NCBI GenBank assembly: GCA_949752735.1
Contig: OX457038.1
Span: 24,879,956 to 24,943,955 of the forward strand
Source of the DNA: Lumbricus terrestris
Lineage: Eukaryota; Annelida; Clitellata; Crassiclitellata; Lumbricidae
Direction: 5' to 3'
DNA: 64,000 nucleotides
The notes under the pieces were generated by a model. The model was not told the DNA's origin, did not search any database, and was given only the letters and a program-made list of their open reading frames with translations. The first letter of the stretch is position 1. Each line of letters starts with the position of its first letter. Positions 1 through 12,419 of the stretch are shown here, one piece after another. Both the position numbers and the translations under genes were made by a program.

Positions 1-518
1 CTGAGTGGTAAAGGTTAAAATTGTAAGGGGCCCCGTCATTCGATCAGCACAGGGCCTCCAAAACTGTAGATCCGGGCCTGAGCACATCATATATTTGTTT
101 AGATCTATAACTACTTAACGGCTTTATTTAAAACCTGGTGCTGGCAAACAATCATTCATGCTCTTGCAAATCATCAGCCAAGCAGGTCTTCGCATGCCAA
201 GCACCTTGAGCATTACACACTTCTAGGATCACAATGCAGGCAATATAAATATACTGACCATTTAAGTACAGACATGGAGGGATTTTTCAAGTGGAATTCA
301 TATGGCTTGACACAAGACAGCCTGCACTTAAAAAGCTTCTATCTAGACCATGGTGCGATTGGTGGCATATATACATTTAAGAAATTTAGTTTCAGAAAAC
401 TAAAACTACACAGATCAAAGTTCTTAGTTTTCTTCCATAACACTCATCCCTTGCAGTACTGCAGACAATTTCCTTATATTTTTCTGACAAGATTTCAACT
501 CTAAAATTACCTTTAAAA

Positions 519-587
519 TCAGCTGCTGCAACTGACTACTGACATGCCCGTCCGATGACATGTCATGTCATCAGTTGCAGCAGCTGA
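519..587. repeat. Perfect 17-bp inverted repeat (hairpin)
   Basis: The 17 bases at 519-535 (TCAGCTGCTGCAACTGA) are the exact reverse complement of 571-587, with a 35-base loop. The loop itself holds a further weaker TGACATG/CATGTCA pairing. It could be a tiny foldback transposon or a folded RNA; no target duplication was identified. Confidence 0.7.
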
Positions 588-1411
588 ACATTGTCACAAT
601 ACATACTGATGAACCTCACCTTCAAGGGCTGAGATAACCTTGGCTAGTGTAATGCCATAGAAAAATTTGTGACCAAATCAAAACCTATAGATCCTAGTGA
701 GACCTGTGTTATTGGGCAATCTCTAATCAGGTCTGCAATTTGATACAAGTTTTCTTATGTAAACAGCTAGTATTAAAAGCAATACACTTGAAGCAGATGA
801 CAGCTGTGTATACTGTATAGCCAGCATCCGCTACAGGTGACGGCGCACTAGGGAATACCTACAAGGATTTACCGTGAGAAAACCCCTCCTTTCAGAACTA
901 TTACTCTGCCCCAGCCAACCGCCTGCCTTGTCAAACTGACCATGGGAAACTATTGATTGCTCTAATTAAAGAGCCTTTATACACCAGCCAGTTGCATTTA
1001 CTTGCTAAATATATTTCTTTATTTGCTTGCAGCTGAAAAGAGATCTTTTGGAAAACAGTATGGGAATAAAAAGATTTCTGGCCCCAGTTTTGTCAGCTAG
1101 TTAGGCCTTGGCCTCCTTTTCCTAGGTTAATGTCCCTGACAAAAGTAATAAAAGATAAGAGGTCAAAATTAACTGGCAGAGGTGATAAATTAGCTATCAC
1201 CGCTGTTTATGTATTTACCCTACATTTGCTTCTTTACGCCTATACACCAGTTGATAAAGTGGCAGTTAAACTGAAAAGGGCTTTCCAAGAGGAGTATTTC
1301 TGTACTCAAGAGTACTGTTGAATATAATTAGCAGACACAAACACTGAAATATCTAGGTTAGAAAGTGAGGGTCAAAATGATCCTTGTTCCATTTGTCTGT
1401 AGACACCCGTA

Positions 1412-1452
1412 AAATAATAATAACAATAATAATAATAATAATAATAATAATT
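1412..1452. repeat. (AAT)n microsatellite
   Basis: Interrupted AAT/ATA trinucleotide run of about 40 bp. Some LINE 3' tails in this window end in similar runs, but no LINE body is visible next to it. Confidence 0.8.
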
Positions 1453-2135
1453 CAGAGGCACATTTCAGGATGGTTGTGAAACCTGGGACGAGGCCTGATT
1501 TCTCGGAGATTCGTTTTTTACTCCTAAAATAATTTTTTTTAATTCTCAGGTAAAAAAATGATAATGATAAAACAGCACATGCCATTACAAGGTTGCCTTG
1601 ACAAACATAAATACACAATCAGTCAGGGACAAACCATGTACAGCTTAATGGAGCAGCATAATGACTGTTCTAAACACTAAAGCTTATTATCAGCTTTTGC
1701 CACACAGAGTTTCATTTATTCATAAGGTTACAGAACTTGAGTAAATAAATCAAAACATTTTTATTAAGGCTGCTTCACTAGAAATTGCAGACATTTGGAA
1801 TAAAGTGTAGATAACAACTTCTTATAATCTGACGAATCCTGCTACATAATGGAATAAACCTCTAATAGAACCTAATTGTTTTCCTTAATGCTAACAATAC
1901 AAATGGTGAATCAAATGCTCTAAATAAAAAAAGCTCTAAGCCACTGGTTCCTGGTTTAATTTCAACTAACTTTACACACTTAATGCATTCTAAATGAAGC
2001 GCATCTAATTTCCTATTAAAAAACAATAGTTCTAAGCTACAAGATTATTGTGAGCCACATTAAATGGATTGAAGCATGTCATCATTTTTTCAAACTAATA
2101 AAAGACAAAGGCTGATAAATGACAATAAGCCTTAA

Positions 2136-3594
2136 CCCTTAGGCCGCCGCCGACGTGTATACACGTTATGGCAAATCTACATCCATACGCCGCCGACGTG
2201 TTTACACGTTTTTTAGAGTGCTGTAGTTTACTTATTTATAACTTTGTTGTTTGTATTCCACAACGTGATCTGACACCATTTCCTGTATGTATGTATGTAT
2301 GTATGTATGTATGTATGTATGTATGTATGTATGTATGTATATGTGCATGTGTATATGTATGTATGTGTGAATGTATGTAATGTATATGCGATTATGCGTG
2401 TATGCATGTATGTATATATGTATGTATGATGCATGCATAAATGCATGCATGTATGTATGTATGTATATATGTATGTATGTATGTATGTATGTTTGTATGT
2501 ATGTATGTATGTATGTATGTATGTATGTATGTATATATGCATGTGTATATGTATGTATGTGTGAATGTATGTAATGTATATGCGATTATGCGTGTATGCA
2601 TGTATGTATATATGTATGAATGATGCATGCATAAATGCATGCATGTATGTATGTATGTATGTATGTATGTATGTATGTATGTATGTATGTATGTATGTAT
2701 GTATGTGTGTATGCATGTATTTATGTATGTAATACATGTATGTGAGAATGTATGTATTGAATATGCGTGTATGTCTGTATGTATTTATGTATGTCTGTAT
2801 GTTTGAATGCATGTATGCATGTATATATGTATGTATGGATGTATTTTTGTATGTATGTATGTATGTATGTACGTACATACATACACACATACTACTCATT
2901 TGTACATGCAAACATACATAAGCTTACATTCATAAACATAACACATGCATGCATACCTACATAGATTACATACATACACACATATATACAAATAAAAGGA
3001 AATGCACGCATACATATTTGCATGCATACATACATACATACATACATGCATACATACAAACATACATGTGGCAACCGCCACTGGTGAAAATGATTGAAGA
3101 AGGTACAAATACTCTGTAGGAAAATTTTGTGAAAAATCACTATTTCATACATTTTAGTTTATTTTGAGCACTTCCGGCTATGAAAAGACAAATTACTTAG
3201 TATGGCAATGTAGCCCCACATTCCATCTATAAAATGGAATGATATTTTTATCTTTATTATAAATGAAGGATCAGATAATATAGTCGATAATCTAAGTTGG
3301 TGGTTTCCCCCCCCCCACTTGGTACCGTAGGTATATTGGGTATAACTTTTGAACGGTATGGGGTATCATCACAAACCTTACCTCAAAATGTGTGTAAATG
3401 AACCCCCTAAAATAACTTAAAATGTCAAAATTTTATTCCGTATGAAACAAGTTTGATCTTGAAAAAACCCAAAAATTGATGGATGGCACCCTTTTTACAT
3501 TATATTTTGTTATATTCATGTTTTTCGCTGAAAATGCCAAAAATAGCCGGCGGTGGGGTTAAGAAAATAAAAAAAATAGTTGGCGGCCTAAGGG
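2136..3594. mobile_element. TTAA-flanked non-autonomous piggyBac-like element
   Basis: The ends are a 13-bp terminal inverted repeat, CCCTTAGGCCGCC at 2136-2148 and its complement at 3582-3594. Both are flanked by TTAA (2132-2135 and 3595-3598), the target duplication typical of piggyBac and Kolobok elements. No transposase is present; the interior is mostly a tetranucleotide array. A subterminal GCCGCCGACGTGT motif occurs twice near the left end. The CCCTT start fits piggyBac, but family assignment is inference. Confidence 0.8.
2283..3066. repeat. (GTAT)n/(CATA)n tetranucleotide array
   Basis: A long GTAT array with internal higher-order repeats (a block with ATGCATGCATAAATGCATGC recurs about 220 bp apart) switches to CATA on the same strand near 2870. 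The two halves can therefore pair as an imperfect inverted repeat. Long open frames here on both strands are artefacts of the repeat. Confidence 0.9.
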
Positions 3595-3774
3595 TTAATA
3601 TTAAAGGCTATGTCAAGTAAAACATAAATGATAATGAACTTCCAATTACACATGCATGCTGTTGGCTGTCAAAGTAACTAAGCTGATGTTAATTAAAACA
3701 GTTGTTTTGTAAAAATTATTCTCTACTTTCAGACATTCAGTTCATATTAAGAAATATAAGAAAGCTAACATCAC

Positions 3775-3878
3775 CTGCCATAAGCAAATCTTCTGTCTTT
3801 GTTGTGATCCCCAAATGTGTCCCAAAGGCGAAGAGAAACAGTCACCCCATCAACAACGCACCAAGAGTTCTTCTGAGC
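3775..3878 (-). CDS. RHOBTB: RhoBTB GTPase, coding exon 2
   Basis: On the minus strand this 104-bp exon follows a cttag acceptor and ends at a GCAG/GTGATG donor. It encodes the switch-II region of an atypical Rho GTPase, with [16 protein letters not shown] residues (here [20 protein letters not shown]) that are almost unique to RhoBTB proteins. The exon starts in phase 0, matching the phase-0 end of exon 1 at 5301, and the 11-residue spacing between IDQYR and VVDG equals that in vertebrate RhoBTB1/2. It ends after two bases of the codon for the Arg of AYGR. The remaining exons (rest of the GTPase, BTB domains) are not in the window. Confidence 0.93.
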
Positions 3879-4179
3879 CTAAGGACATGATCAAGAACCA
3901 GACACGCTCATTCAGTAAAACAACTTTTTAGTTTCTGGCTATTGACTCGTGAACTTTCTTACATTATGGAAGACATCCCTAAAGTATGGCTTGAAGGTAG
4001 GTCATACTTCACCCTATTCTGAAACACCATCCTTATCTACAGAAGATCTATCAAACTATCATAACAGGTGTACTTTTGGCTTCACCACCAAAATACTGAA
4101 ATGATCAACCATCTCAGCTGTCACCTTTCATCACATAAACTATCTCTCACCCTTTGACTCTGTATCTAATAAAATTCCA

Positions 4180-4560
4180 ATGAAACTGCTCGATTCGCAA
4201 TCACATAATTAACTCTAAATACAAAGGAGGGGCAACAACCCTCTTCTAACTTGATCTTTATGGGGCTTTGATACCATTGATCACAAGACACTTCTTCACA
4301 TCCTCAGTTTATGATCCTGCTCTCAACTGATTTCCATCTATCTTCAACCTTGTACTCAAGTTCATTGTTCACATCAATGCCAAATGTTTTTAACTGAGGG
4401 GTTCCATAAAGTTTTCTGTTGGATCTATTTCCCTGTAACACTACCTGCAACACTCAGCCCAGGCATCATCACGTTTTTAGGTCAAAGAATATATCACATA
4501 TACTGCAGGGATCATAATTTTTATGTACAATACATCAAAAAGTCATGTATGGATTTATAT
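4180..4560 (+). pseudogene. Decayed LINE (L2/CR1-like) reverse transcriptase
   Basis: Frame-broken remnant on the plus strand inside RhoBTB intron 1. A reading around 4265-4310 gives an AFDTIDHKTLLHILS segment, the classic motif A neighbourhood of L2/CR1 reverse transcriptases. A degenerate counterpart of the YADDTQLY catalytic box can be aligned near 4495-4530. Stops and frameshifts separate the pieces, so it is an old inactive copy. Confidence 0.65.
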
Positions 4561-5300
4561 GGGTTGTCAGATGCATATGTAGAACAGAATATCGAAAAGA
4601 ATATTCATCATTGAAATCAACTGCAAAACAAATTTTGGTATATAAAAGAAATGCCCCACAAATCATACTACACTTTGTCAAGATCCTTCTCCTTGGCCAG
4701 GCTACATTGACTCTTGTCTTCTTCTTATATAACAGAGCGGTTTGTGCCAGTTTCAACACAGTCAGACCAGACCGCCTGTCACTTTGTTCAGCTGTCCAGG
4801 GGAATCTTTTATCTCTGACTACCATACATTAACACCAGTCTAAAGTATGGTAGCACAGTATGGTAAACCATTGGAACAAACTTCTGGATGACACTGTTGC
4901 ACTTGTTCACTGAAAGTAAAGCTGTCCTTTAAAATCCTGGTCAAGTTAGTATCTCTCGTTATGTTAAGACACACCTTTTTAAGTCCTTTGCACAGCAGCC
5001 ATGTACAGAGCGCTCTTAAGGGGTTCTTAAACGCACAATATAAAAGTACATGTTGCTGTTTGGTACGGAATGGTCTTAGACAAACTTCATGGTCTAAAAT
5101 ATAATGCACACTACCACAATCACTTAGTGCAATGCTTGTCAGACTACATACTCAAAGATCTGCTTCTGTCCCAATAGGACAAAAGCTAATTCATTAAGCT
5201 CCAGTATATGTCTGCTGTTCCCACAGTCAGAAGACTGTAAGATGTAGCCCTGGACAAATAATATTATGGTGGATGGCTTTTCTATCAGAATGCAACAAAC

Positions 5301-5504
5301 CTGTGAGTTCTTTCTGTACTGATCTATTGCCCAGACGGTTGGGACATGCGTCTGCACGAGCTGAGACAATCCATACTTCGTTCCACATGCTCGGCTGCAT
5401 ATAAGTCTCGTCTTTCCTACTCCAGTGTCACCAATGACAACACATTTGATCATAAACAGATTGTGGCCTCCCAACTCCTCTCCTATCAGTTGGTTTCCTT
5501 CCAT
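5301..5504 (-). CDS. RHOBTB: RhoBTB GTPase, first coding exon
   Basis: RhoBTB proteins are atypical Rho-family GTPases carrying BTB domains that act as cullin-3 adaptor-type scaffolds. This exon encodes 68 residues: a short N-terminus, then beta-1 and the P-loop GDTGVGKT (about residues 25-32), then the family-specific segments RLICSRAC and THVPTVWAIDQYR (switch I). The ATG at 5504 follows a possible acceptor (cttttag 4 bases upstream), so a 5'-UTR exon may precede it. The exon ends at CACAG/GTTTGT (donor at 5300-5299) in phase 0 and joins the exon at 3775-3878. Intron 1 is about 1.4 kb. RHOBTB1 and RHOBTB2 are vertebrate paralogues; an invertebrate would have one. Confidence 0.93.
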
Positions 5505-6000
5505 TGTCTAAAAGTATTGCACACAAACAACTGTTGGTTCATTAAGGCACAGTGCTAATGAGTTTTGAATAATTTTTCTCGATCAATCAAACAGACATCG
5601 TTCATTGACTCAACAACCACAGGAATCACAGACCTATAAATATGAAACAGAAAGTTCAAAACTAATCTGTTGATGTTGTCAACAGGACAGCCCTAAAAAA
5701 TAAACAAATTCTGCTAGTGCAGGGCCGTTCCTTTTCCATTAGCGCAGTTACAGATGACTAAATGATTTATTATGATTAATGTGATGCAGTCGTATATAAA
5801 TTAGTATATAAATTAACATTGTCTGGACTACGTAATTATACCAAAGTCAAACAAGCGATGCAATAGTAAAAATATTGCAATAGAAAATAAAAAATACATG
5901 CAAATTATAACACTACAGTTGAAACATAAATAATCTGAAAGTACGTACAGCATATACCCCGCAGTCGATCGAGTCGATCGATCGAGTCGATCATAACTCG

Positions 6001-6192
6001 GCCAAGTAGAGTCGATCGACAAATCGTCGACTCGATCGACTTGCAAGTCGAGTCGATCGTGAGTCTTGCCAAGTCGAGTCGATCGAAAAATCGTCGACTC
6101 GATCGACTTGCAAGTCGAGTCGATCGTGAGTCTTGCCAAGTCGAGTCGATCGAAAAATCGTCGACTTGCAAGTCGAGTGGATCGTGAGTCTT
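6001..6192. repeat. 67-bp tandem repeats, three copies
   Basis: GCCAAGT...GAGTCTT units start at 6001, 6068 and 6135, an exact 67-bp period, with the third shortened. Each contains several TCGATCGAG/CGACTCGATCG words that also make up the transposon's terminal repeats, so the arm can fold on itself. Confidence 0.9.
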
Positions 6193-6829
6193 GCTAAATC
6201 GAGTTGATCGTTGTTTCATCTACTCGACTCGATTTAGAAATATTTTAGTTAGGCCTACTATTTCTTGAAGTCTCAAAGGGACCTACATGACATAATGACG
6301 TAATTCAGTTTTTCAGCTAACGAACCTTTTGGCAGCCGGCGATTTCGTGTTAGTGGGACTGTGAAAGTTGACTATTTTCGATTTGAGCTGAACGAATACA
6401 GAGGCGGATACAGAAATTTTGGAAGGGGTGGACAAAATTTGTGGTCTTGGGCTGAAAAACATTTTCGTTGGTCTTCCGCCGAAGGAATCTTTTTTTAGTC
6501 TTTCGCCCAAAAAACTTCTGAAACCTGTGGCGACTCCGGTTATTTAAAATGTGATGAATTTTTTAGTCATGTGCTAGGCCTACCTTCTCTCTCACCTTCC
6601 TGTTCCCGTTGCGTTGATCTACAGCTTCTTGAAACCTGATGGAGAGAGGGACCATGTCATAATTATACGAATCTCTGAATGCAGTGAGGCATGGCCGGAT
6701 TGCCCGTTGGGCCCCTTCCTTGGATCCGCTCCTGAATGAGCATGATACAGATCTAATATTATATGACTGTATGCAAGTCATGTAGATGTTAATTTTGAGA
6801 ATATAAAATGGGACCTTTAATGACATCAC

Positions 6830-7880
6830 TTCGATTATGATACAATTCTACAATTAAATAAGTTAACTGAGAAAACGAAATTAGGTCTATTGTGACGTCA
6901 CTTCAATCAGGACACAGATCTGCTGTCATATTATTTCATTAATGTTGAGAATACAGAACTAGGCCTATGCCTATATTGTAATGTCACTCTGATTATGATA
7001 CAATTTTACTATTATATTATAAATTCACATCAAGAATTAAAAAAACAGCGCCTATTGTGATGTCACATCGATTATGATGCAAATGTACTAGGGTAAAACA
7101 TTTTCGTTGGTCTTCCGCCGAAGTGGAAGTGCATTTTGAGAATATAAACCAGGTCTGGTGTGACGTCATTTCGATTATGAGACAGATGTACTATTATAAA
7201 AGTGCATATTGAGATTATAAACAAGTCTATTGTGACGTCACTTCGATTATTATACAGATCTACCGTATATTAGGTTCATTTTGCGAATATAAAACGGGGC
7301 CTTTTATGACGGCAGTTCTATTGTAATACAATTCTACTATTAAATAAGTTCACTGAGAAAACGAAATTAGGTCTATTATTTTTGTGGCGTCATTTCGATT
7401 ATGATACAGATCTGCTGTCATATTATTTCATTTTCATAATACAAAACTGGGACTGTTTAAATGCAACATCGCTCTGATTATGATGCAAATCTATTATTAT
7501 TATACGTTCAGTTTGAGAATATAAAACTAGGCCCATTGTGACGTCACTTCGATCATGATACAGACCTACTATTGAAGAAGTTCATTTTTGGGAATGAAAT
7601 GGGCCTTTTGTGGCTAACTCCGATTATGAAAATGATATATTGATCTGTCATTATAGAAGTACATTTTGAGAGTATAAACTAGGCCTATTGTGACTAACTT
7701 CGATTATTACACACTGTCAGGTCTACCGTAATAATTATTGAGATTCATTTACATACTCTAAAACGAGGTCTATTGTGGCGTCACTACGATTACAGTGCAA
7801 ATCTATAAATTCACTAAGAATACGAAATTAGGCTTATTGTTACGTCACACAGATCTATGACACAGATCTACTATCGTATA
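6830..7880. repeat. Degenerate tandem array with TGACGTCA sites
   Basis: About 13 diverged copies of a 70-100-bp unit of the form TGACGTCAC-TTCGATTATGATAC-AGATCTACTATT-TTCATTTTGAGAATATAAAAC. Perfect TGACGTCA palindromes (the CRE/ATF consensus) occur at 6893, 7161, 7233 and 7539, with several one-base variants. The array is internal to the 5955-8084 element. Confidence 0.8.
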
Positions 7881-8362
7881 ATTTCATTTTAAGATCATAT
7901 AACTTCATAATTATGGTGAGCAAGAGACAAAACTAGGTCAGGTCGACGAAGTCGATCGAGTCGATCGTCGGCCGAGTCAAGTCGATCGAGTCGTCGAGAG
8001 GTCGGCGAGTCGACGAAGTCGATCGAGTCGATCGTCGCGCGAGCCAAGTCGATTGTAGTCCACGACTCGATCGACTGCGGGGTATAGAACAGCAATCAAT
8101 CAAGTCTTAATTATTGCATATGCTCAATAAATAATTAATAGATAATCTTATTTATTGCATGTGCTCAATAAATAATTAATAGATAATGTCTCAAGTCAGT
8201 TATAAGTGAGTTATGCGTAATATAGTTTTAAAATCAATAAGAATAGAGTTTCGTGGCACTTAATTCAGAAGAGCCTCGTTTTCCTGGTTCCTGGGTTCGA
8301 TATTTATACCATGTTCTCATCCATCATGGCCAGGGACGACTCCACGTTCAAGAAATATTTAT

Positions 8363-8431
8363 CAAACATTCATTCATTCATTTCAAGAATTTATGTAGCA
8401 CCTCTTCAAAAAGTCCACTTAGAGGCGCTCC
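8363..8431 (-). mobile_element. LINE (L2/CR1-like) 3'-end fragment
   Basis: Read on the minus strand it gives GGGAGCGCCTCTAAG...TAAATTCTTGAAATGAATGAATG, ending in an (ATGA)n tail. The same GAAGMGGCGCTATATAAATTC...GAATGAATGA ending recurs at several places in the window (18.7, 28.7, 34.6, 60.0 kb), so it is a repeat family 3' end. Confidence 0.65.
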
Positions 8432-8499
8432 CAGTTCAACCATGGTGATACAAGAAGGTTTTAAGGAGCAAGTAAAACACTAATGAGTCAACCCTGGGT

Positions 8500-9030
8500 A
8501 ACATGTGTATCTCCAACAAGAGACTGTTACTATGGTAAATTTGTAATGGAAACAGATCATAATAACAGCGGTACATGAATAATGCAATTTGATAATTTTT
8601 TAAATAATTTATTGCTAAATTATAATATTCTGTATTACTTAAATATTAATTTCATACAATCAGACCACCGTAGTAAATAAGTCACATGTGTGGCATGATT
8701 AAGTATCTAGTCTTAAGGAAGAGTTATTTGAATCCCAGCAGATATTACAGTATGACAAAGTAAGAAAAACTGCTTATAGTATAATTGGCAGAAAACAAGT
8801 GTAGTCAAACAGTGCTAAATTTATGATGAAACACTAATATTATTGGCTAATTTCTTTGACACAAGTGAAATGATACGCTCAATTTATTGCAGATGGCAAT
8901 CTACATTAAATACAAGGAAATTTGGTCCTCTCCGTTTGCACCAGTACCCTGATCGGCTTATCATAGTTACTATTGCTAGTTGAGAAGCAGCAATCTTATT
9001 TACACATACAAATTATGTTACAATACACAG
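8500..9030. other. No feature recognised
   Basis: AT-rich sequence without a supported exon, terminal repeat or tandem repeat that I can see. Confidence 0.4.
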
Positions 9031-9036
9031 TTTCAG

Positions 9037-9258
9037 TCAGTCTACCAGGATCCAAACGCAATACAGCTAGCAGTGGCTGATCTAGTCTCTTCTTATCATG
9101 GTCCTGTGCTGCTCTGCACCTGTGAACCAGATACTGCTAGGACTATGATCTCTGACCTCAAAACCACCCACAACCATCAGTCATTCACAGTGACAGCAGC
9201 TGGAGAAAAGAAACGAGGCCAGAGAACTTCCTCTTACTCCTATGCAACTTCATATTGA
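9037..9258 (+). CDS. Possible terminal coding exon, unknown protein
   Basis: An open 74-codon stretch follows a TTTCAG acceptor and ends in TGA. The predicted peptide (begins SVYQDPNAIQLAVADLV and ends in a Ser/Tyr-rich tail, SSYSYATSY) has balanced composition unlike the simple-repeat frames nearby. An AATAAA lies about 210 bp downstream, at 9469. I do not recognise the family and no partner exon was found upstream; the polypyrimidine tract is weak. It may equally be chance. Confidence 0.3.
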   Translation, partial: SVYQDPNAIQLAVADLVSSYHGPVLLCTCEPDTARTMISDLKTTHNHQSFTVTAAGEKKRGQRTSSYSYATSY

Positions 9259-9884
9259 ATGTAGGTCACTGGTCTTCACATATTAACTGTGTCTTCAGTG
9301 TTACCATTAGAATAATTAATGTAATGTAAATCTTCGAGAATTTCTCAGCGCCCACAAATGCCACGTCAGGGAGACCAGCTTATTCACCGGCGCTAACATG
9401 ATTTATTATGCATTGCATTACAAAAATAACAGATCTAACCAAATTTAATGTTGTGTAATACAATATTAATAAACTTCAACCATTAAACCTGTTTTTCTCA
9501 AAAGTATTTTCACAAATGATTAAAATAACTTTTTGCAGTAGGTACAAACAGAAGAAAATGAAGAAGCCAATTCAGCTCTGATTTGATGATAATATACACA
9601 CTCAAATAGGTCACATTCTAGCAAGCATCACATTTTAAAAATCCTGCCGATTCAGTGCTATAAACAACAATTTAGCAAGAACCTTTTAAATTAGAAATGA
9701 TTAAACGTGGCTTCACTTACCATATGTTCTGTCAAGTCTTGTGGCTACTGAATCAGACTCAAAACAACCACAGATCCACATCGATAAGTCAAACGTTCAC
9801 TGAGAAGTGCGACATAAACATCAGAATTATTGCAGTTGAAATTGAACTACAAAAATCATTAAACAAGACTGTAAGATTGTGTAA

Positions 9885-10085
9885 AACAATATTAAAGAAT
9901 ATGAAAGATATTAACAAATATCATTGATATTAAAAGACACTATAAATTTTAAAGAATATTACTAATATGAAACTTAGGTGATATGAATAAAAAATATTTT
10001 CCAGATAATTATAAACATTACTGATATTAAAAACATTACTGAGAGTAAAGAATAAATATTACTATATTAGAGATATTATTTTTGT
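9885..10085. repeat. AT-rich degenerate short tandem repeat
   Basis: Repeated variants of AAAGAATATTACTGATATTAAA (period about 21-24) run through this stretch, and two more diverged units recur at about 11445-11495. The LINE fragment and (CT)n array between them look inserted into, or expanded within, the repeat. Confidence 0.6.
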
Positions 10086-10284
10086 GCTTTATAAAAGTCA
10101 AGATACACAAACTTATATAGCATTGATGACTTTACTGAATTGAATTGCTCCTGCTTTTTCAATTGAGGCCACTGAGAGCCATCAGATGATGATCCATCCC
10201 CCATCCTTATCCCCACTGTGCATGAATTCATCTGCTCTCCTGTGAACTAGTGTAAGTCACATCTCATCCATGGGTCTTCCAAAG

Positions 10285-10640
10285 GTGCACCTCTCTCCCC
10301 TCTCCAGTCAGCCTCAAATACCACTGCCAGGCTCATAGCACACCTTCATTAGTTTACTCATGTTCCAACTAATACAGCCGAAGTCTTACACTGGCTCCCA
10401 ATCACGTCAAAATATAAGATTCTACCACTAGTCTCCAAATCTCAACTAGGCCAGGTTGTCATAAATAGGTCTGACTTCATGCATAAATCTCTCTCTGCAA
10501 ATTATATGCAAGCACCTGCATTCCAATGACCAGACCATCTGGATCTCCATGTCCCTTATTACAAGTTTAGTTAGCGTTGGTTCAATGCCGGGAATTTGTT
10601 GTGACAGGTCTCTCCACTTGGAATGGTCTCCCACCTCTTC
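10285..10640 (+). pseudogene. Decayed LINE reverse-transcriptase C-terminus
   Basis: The plus strand retains, across frameshifts, the string typical of the end of L2/CR1 ORF2: LQSASNTTARLI (near 10298), LHWLPI (near 10387) and a degraded LWN-LP box (near 10612). No intact frame exists. It is the same kind of sequence that is better preserved on the minus strand at 23.4-24.5 kb. Confidence 0.65.
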
Positions 10641-10689
10641 CAGAGGGGGGGGATGGAGGGGGAAAGGCTAAACGCTAAAAATTATGGAG

Positions 10690-11040
<351 letters not shown>

Positions 11041-11059
11041 TCCCCTTTACCCACCACAC

Positions 11060-11160
11060 TCATTTCCCACCCCACCCCACGCTCCCCCACCCACGCCTTC
11101 CCCACCCCACGCTCCCCCACCCACGCCTTCCCCACCCAACCATTTCTCCACCCCTTCCCA
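11060..11160. repeat. C-rich tandem repeat
   Basis: About three copies of a roughly 30-bp unit (CCCCACGCTCCCCCACCCAC). The G-rich complement has runs of G able to form a G-quadruplex. Confidence 0.8.
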
Positions 11161-11164
11161 CAAG

Positions 11165-12419
11165 TAAGTAGGCAAGTATAGCCTTTATTTTTACATTTAT
11201 GCACTATGAGACAGCAAAATTAAAACTTTTCATAATTTAAGCACTTGTAATATTATTTTTACTATATTTGTAAATATTATAAAACATGTTAATAAATGTA
11301 CATCATCGTGGTTATGAATCCCGTTCTTGTGGGATTTCATGTACGGAAAGCACTTCTGAAAACACTGTGCATGGCACTATATAAATTTACCGATACAGTA
11401 CAATATAACACATCCCTGGTCTCAAAGAACATTATCTGCTCCAAAGAATATCATTGATATCAAAGAGCACTACCGATATGAAGGAATATCCCTGACAGAC
11501 ACCAATAACACCATAAAAAAAGACTCAAGGCTAACATTCCTTGGCCTGGGCTCAGCCTCAACTTGAGCAGTCTATATCAGTTGCACATGGCCTTGTTAAG
11601 CAAGGCCATAGTGCAGGTCAACAACTTTTCTTATATTTTATGTTATCCCTCTGAATATGAAACACAGACTAACAATAATTAAGAATGTTAGAAATTTCAA
11701 CCAGAGGGCTCATCCTTTTGTGGTCTGTCAAGCGGTTTATTGTAAACGAAAATGATTGGCTTCTAGCATCTTTGTGCATGCCTCATTGAATCGGGCTTCA
11801 GTCTATTAGCCTAGTGTGTGTTTCCCCTTGGCCTCAAAGATACTTATCCTTGTGAATTGTGAAAGCCTTGGGTTTGTGGTTCTCTTTTAGAATGAATATT
11901 TACATGACATAAGTGCAAGCATATCCCAATTTTGACTCATTGTTAGGCAACATTCGTTCTTAAGCCTTCAGAAGCATGATAAGAACAGAATTAACAGCAC
12001 ACCTATTTATTCCTCGGCTGGGTTTGGAGGATCCACTTGAGACGTCAAATCTTAATCTCCAAATTTCTAAAGCGACACTCGAAAGCCAAGCGCAGGGCAC
12101 CAGCTTATTTACAAGCACTGTGTCCAAGTAGAGGGGTTTCCAATAATAGTCCGAAAAAGGTTGTAGTCCGGTTACCAAAGGATCAGAGGTTGCAGAGTAG
12201 CTGTTACAGTGGCATTTAGGTCAAGAATTGGAAGGTGGAAGATCAGGCATGCCGGGGTACGAGTTCTTAGGGGTGAGACTGTACCTTCAAATGGAAAGTC
12301 TGAGGAGCCTGAAGAAAGTGATGGTGGGTGAACAGCATGGATGGAGAAAGAACGGAAAAAGAGTGGAATTCTGGAGGATAGATCAATTCCGAAGGCATGG
12401 TGCAGGGTTTTATTTATAT
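11165..12419. other. No gene recognised
   Basis: Apart from two diverged AAAGAATATC-type units near 11445-11495, nothing supportable was found. Short open frames around 12000-12450 lack family features. Confidence 0.4.

Larger units (their letters stand above)
1..2131. other. Intronic/intergenic stretch, no gene recognised
   Basis: I see no coding exon on either strand here; short open frames lack splice or family support. Later RhoBTB exons (minus strand) were looked for and not found, so they probably lie left of the window. The stretch holds a hairpin at 519-587 and an (AAT)n run at 1412-1452. Confidence 0.5.
5955..8084. mobile_element. TA-flanked non-autonomous DNA transposon with TCGATCGAG-rich ends
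   Basis: The ends form a perfect inverted repeat, 5953-5976 against 8063-8086, starting TACCCCGCAGTCGATCGAG. Both ends are bordered by TA (5953-5954 and 8085-8086), the target duplication of Tc1/mariner-type elements. No transposase is visible. The left arm carries 67-bp tandem repeats and the core about 13 degenerate copies of a 70-100-bp unit. A hAT-like fragment with GTTGGTCTTCCGCCGAA-type sequence lies at about 6395-6740. Confidence 0.75.

Noticed and set aside
2168..3152. Tyr/Ile/His- and Met/Tyr/Val/Cys-rich open frames
   Set aside because: Readings of the GTAT/CATA tetranucleotide array.
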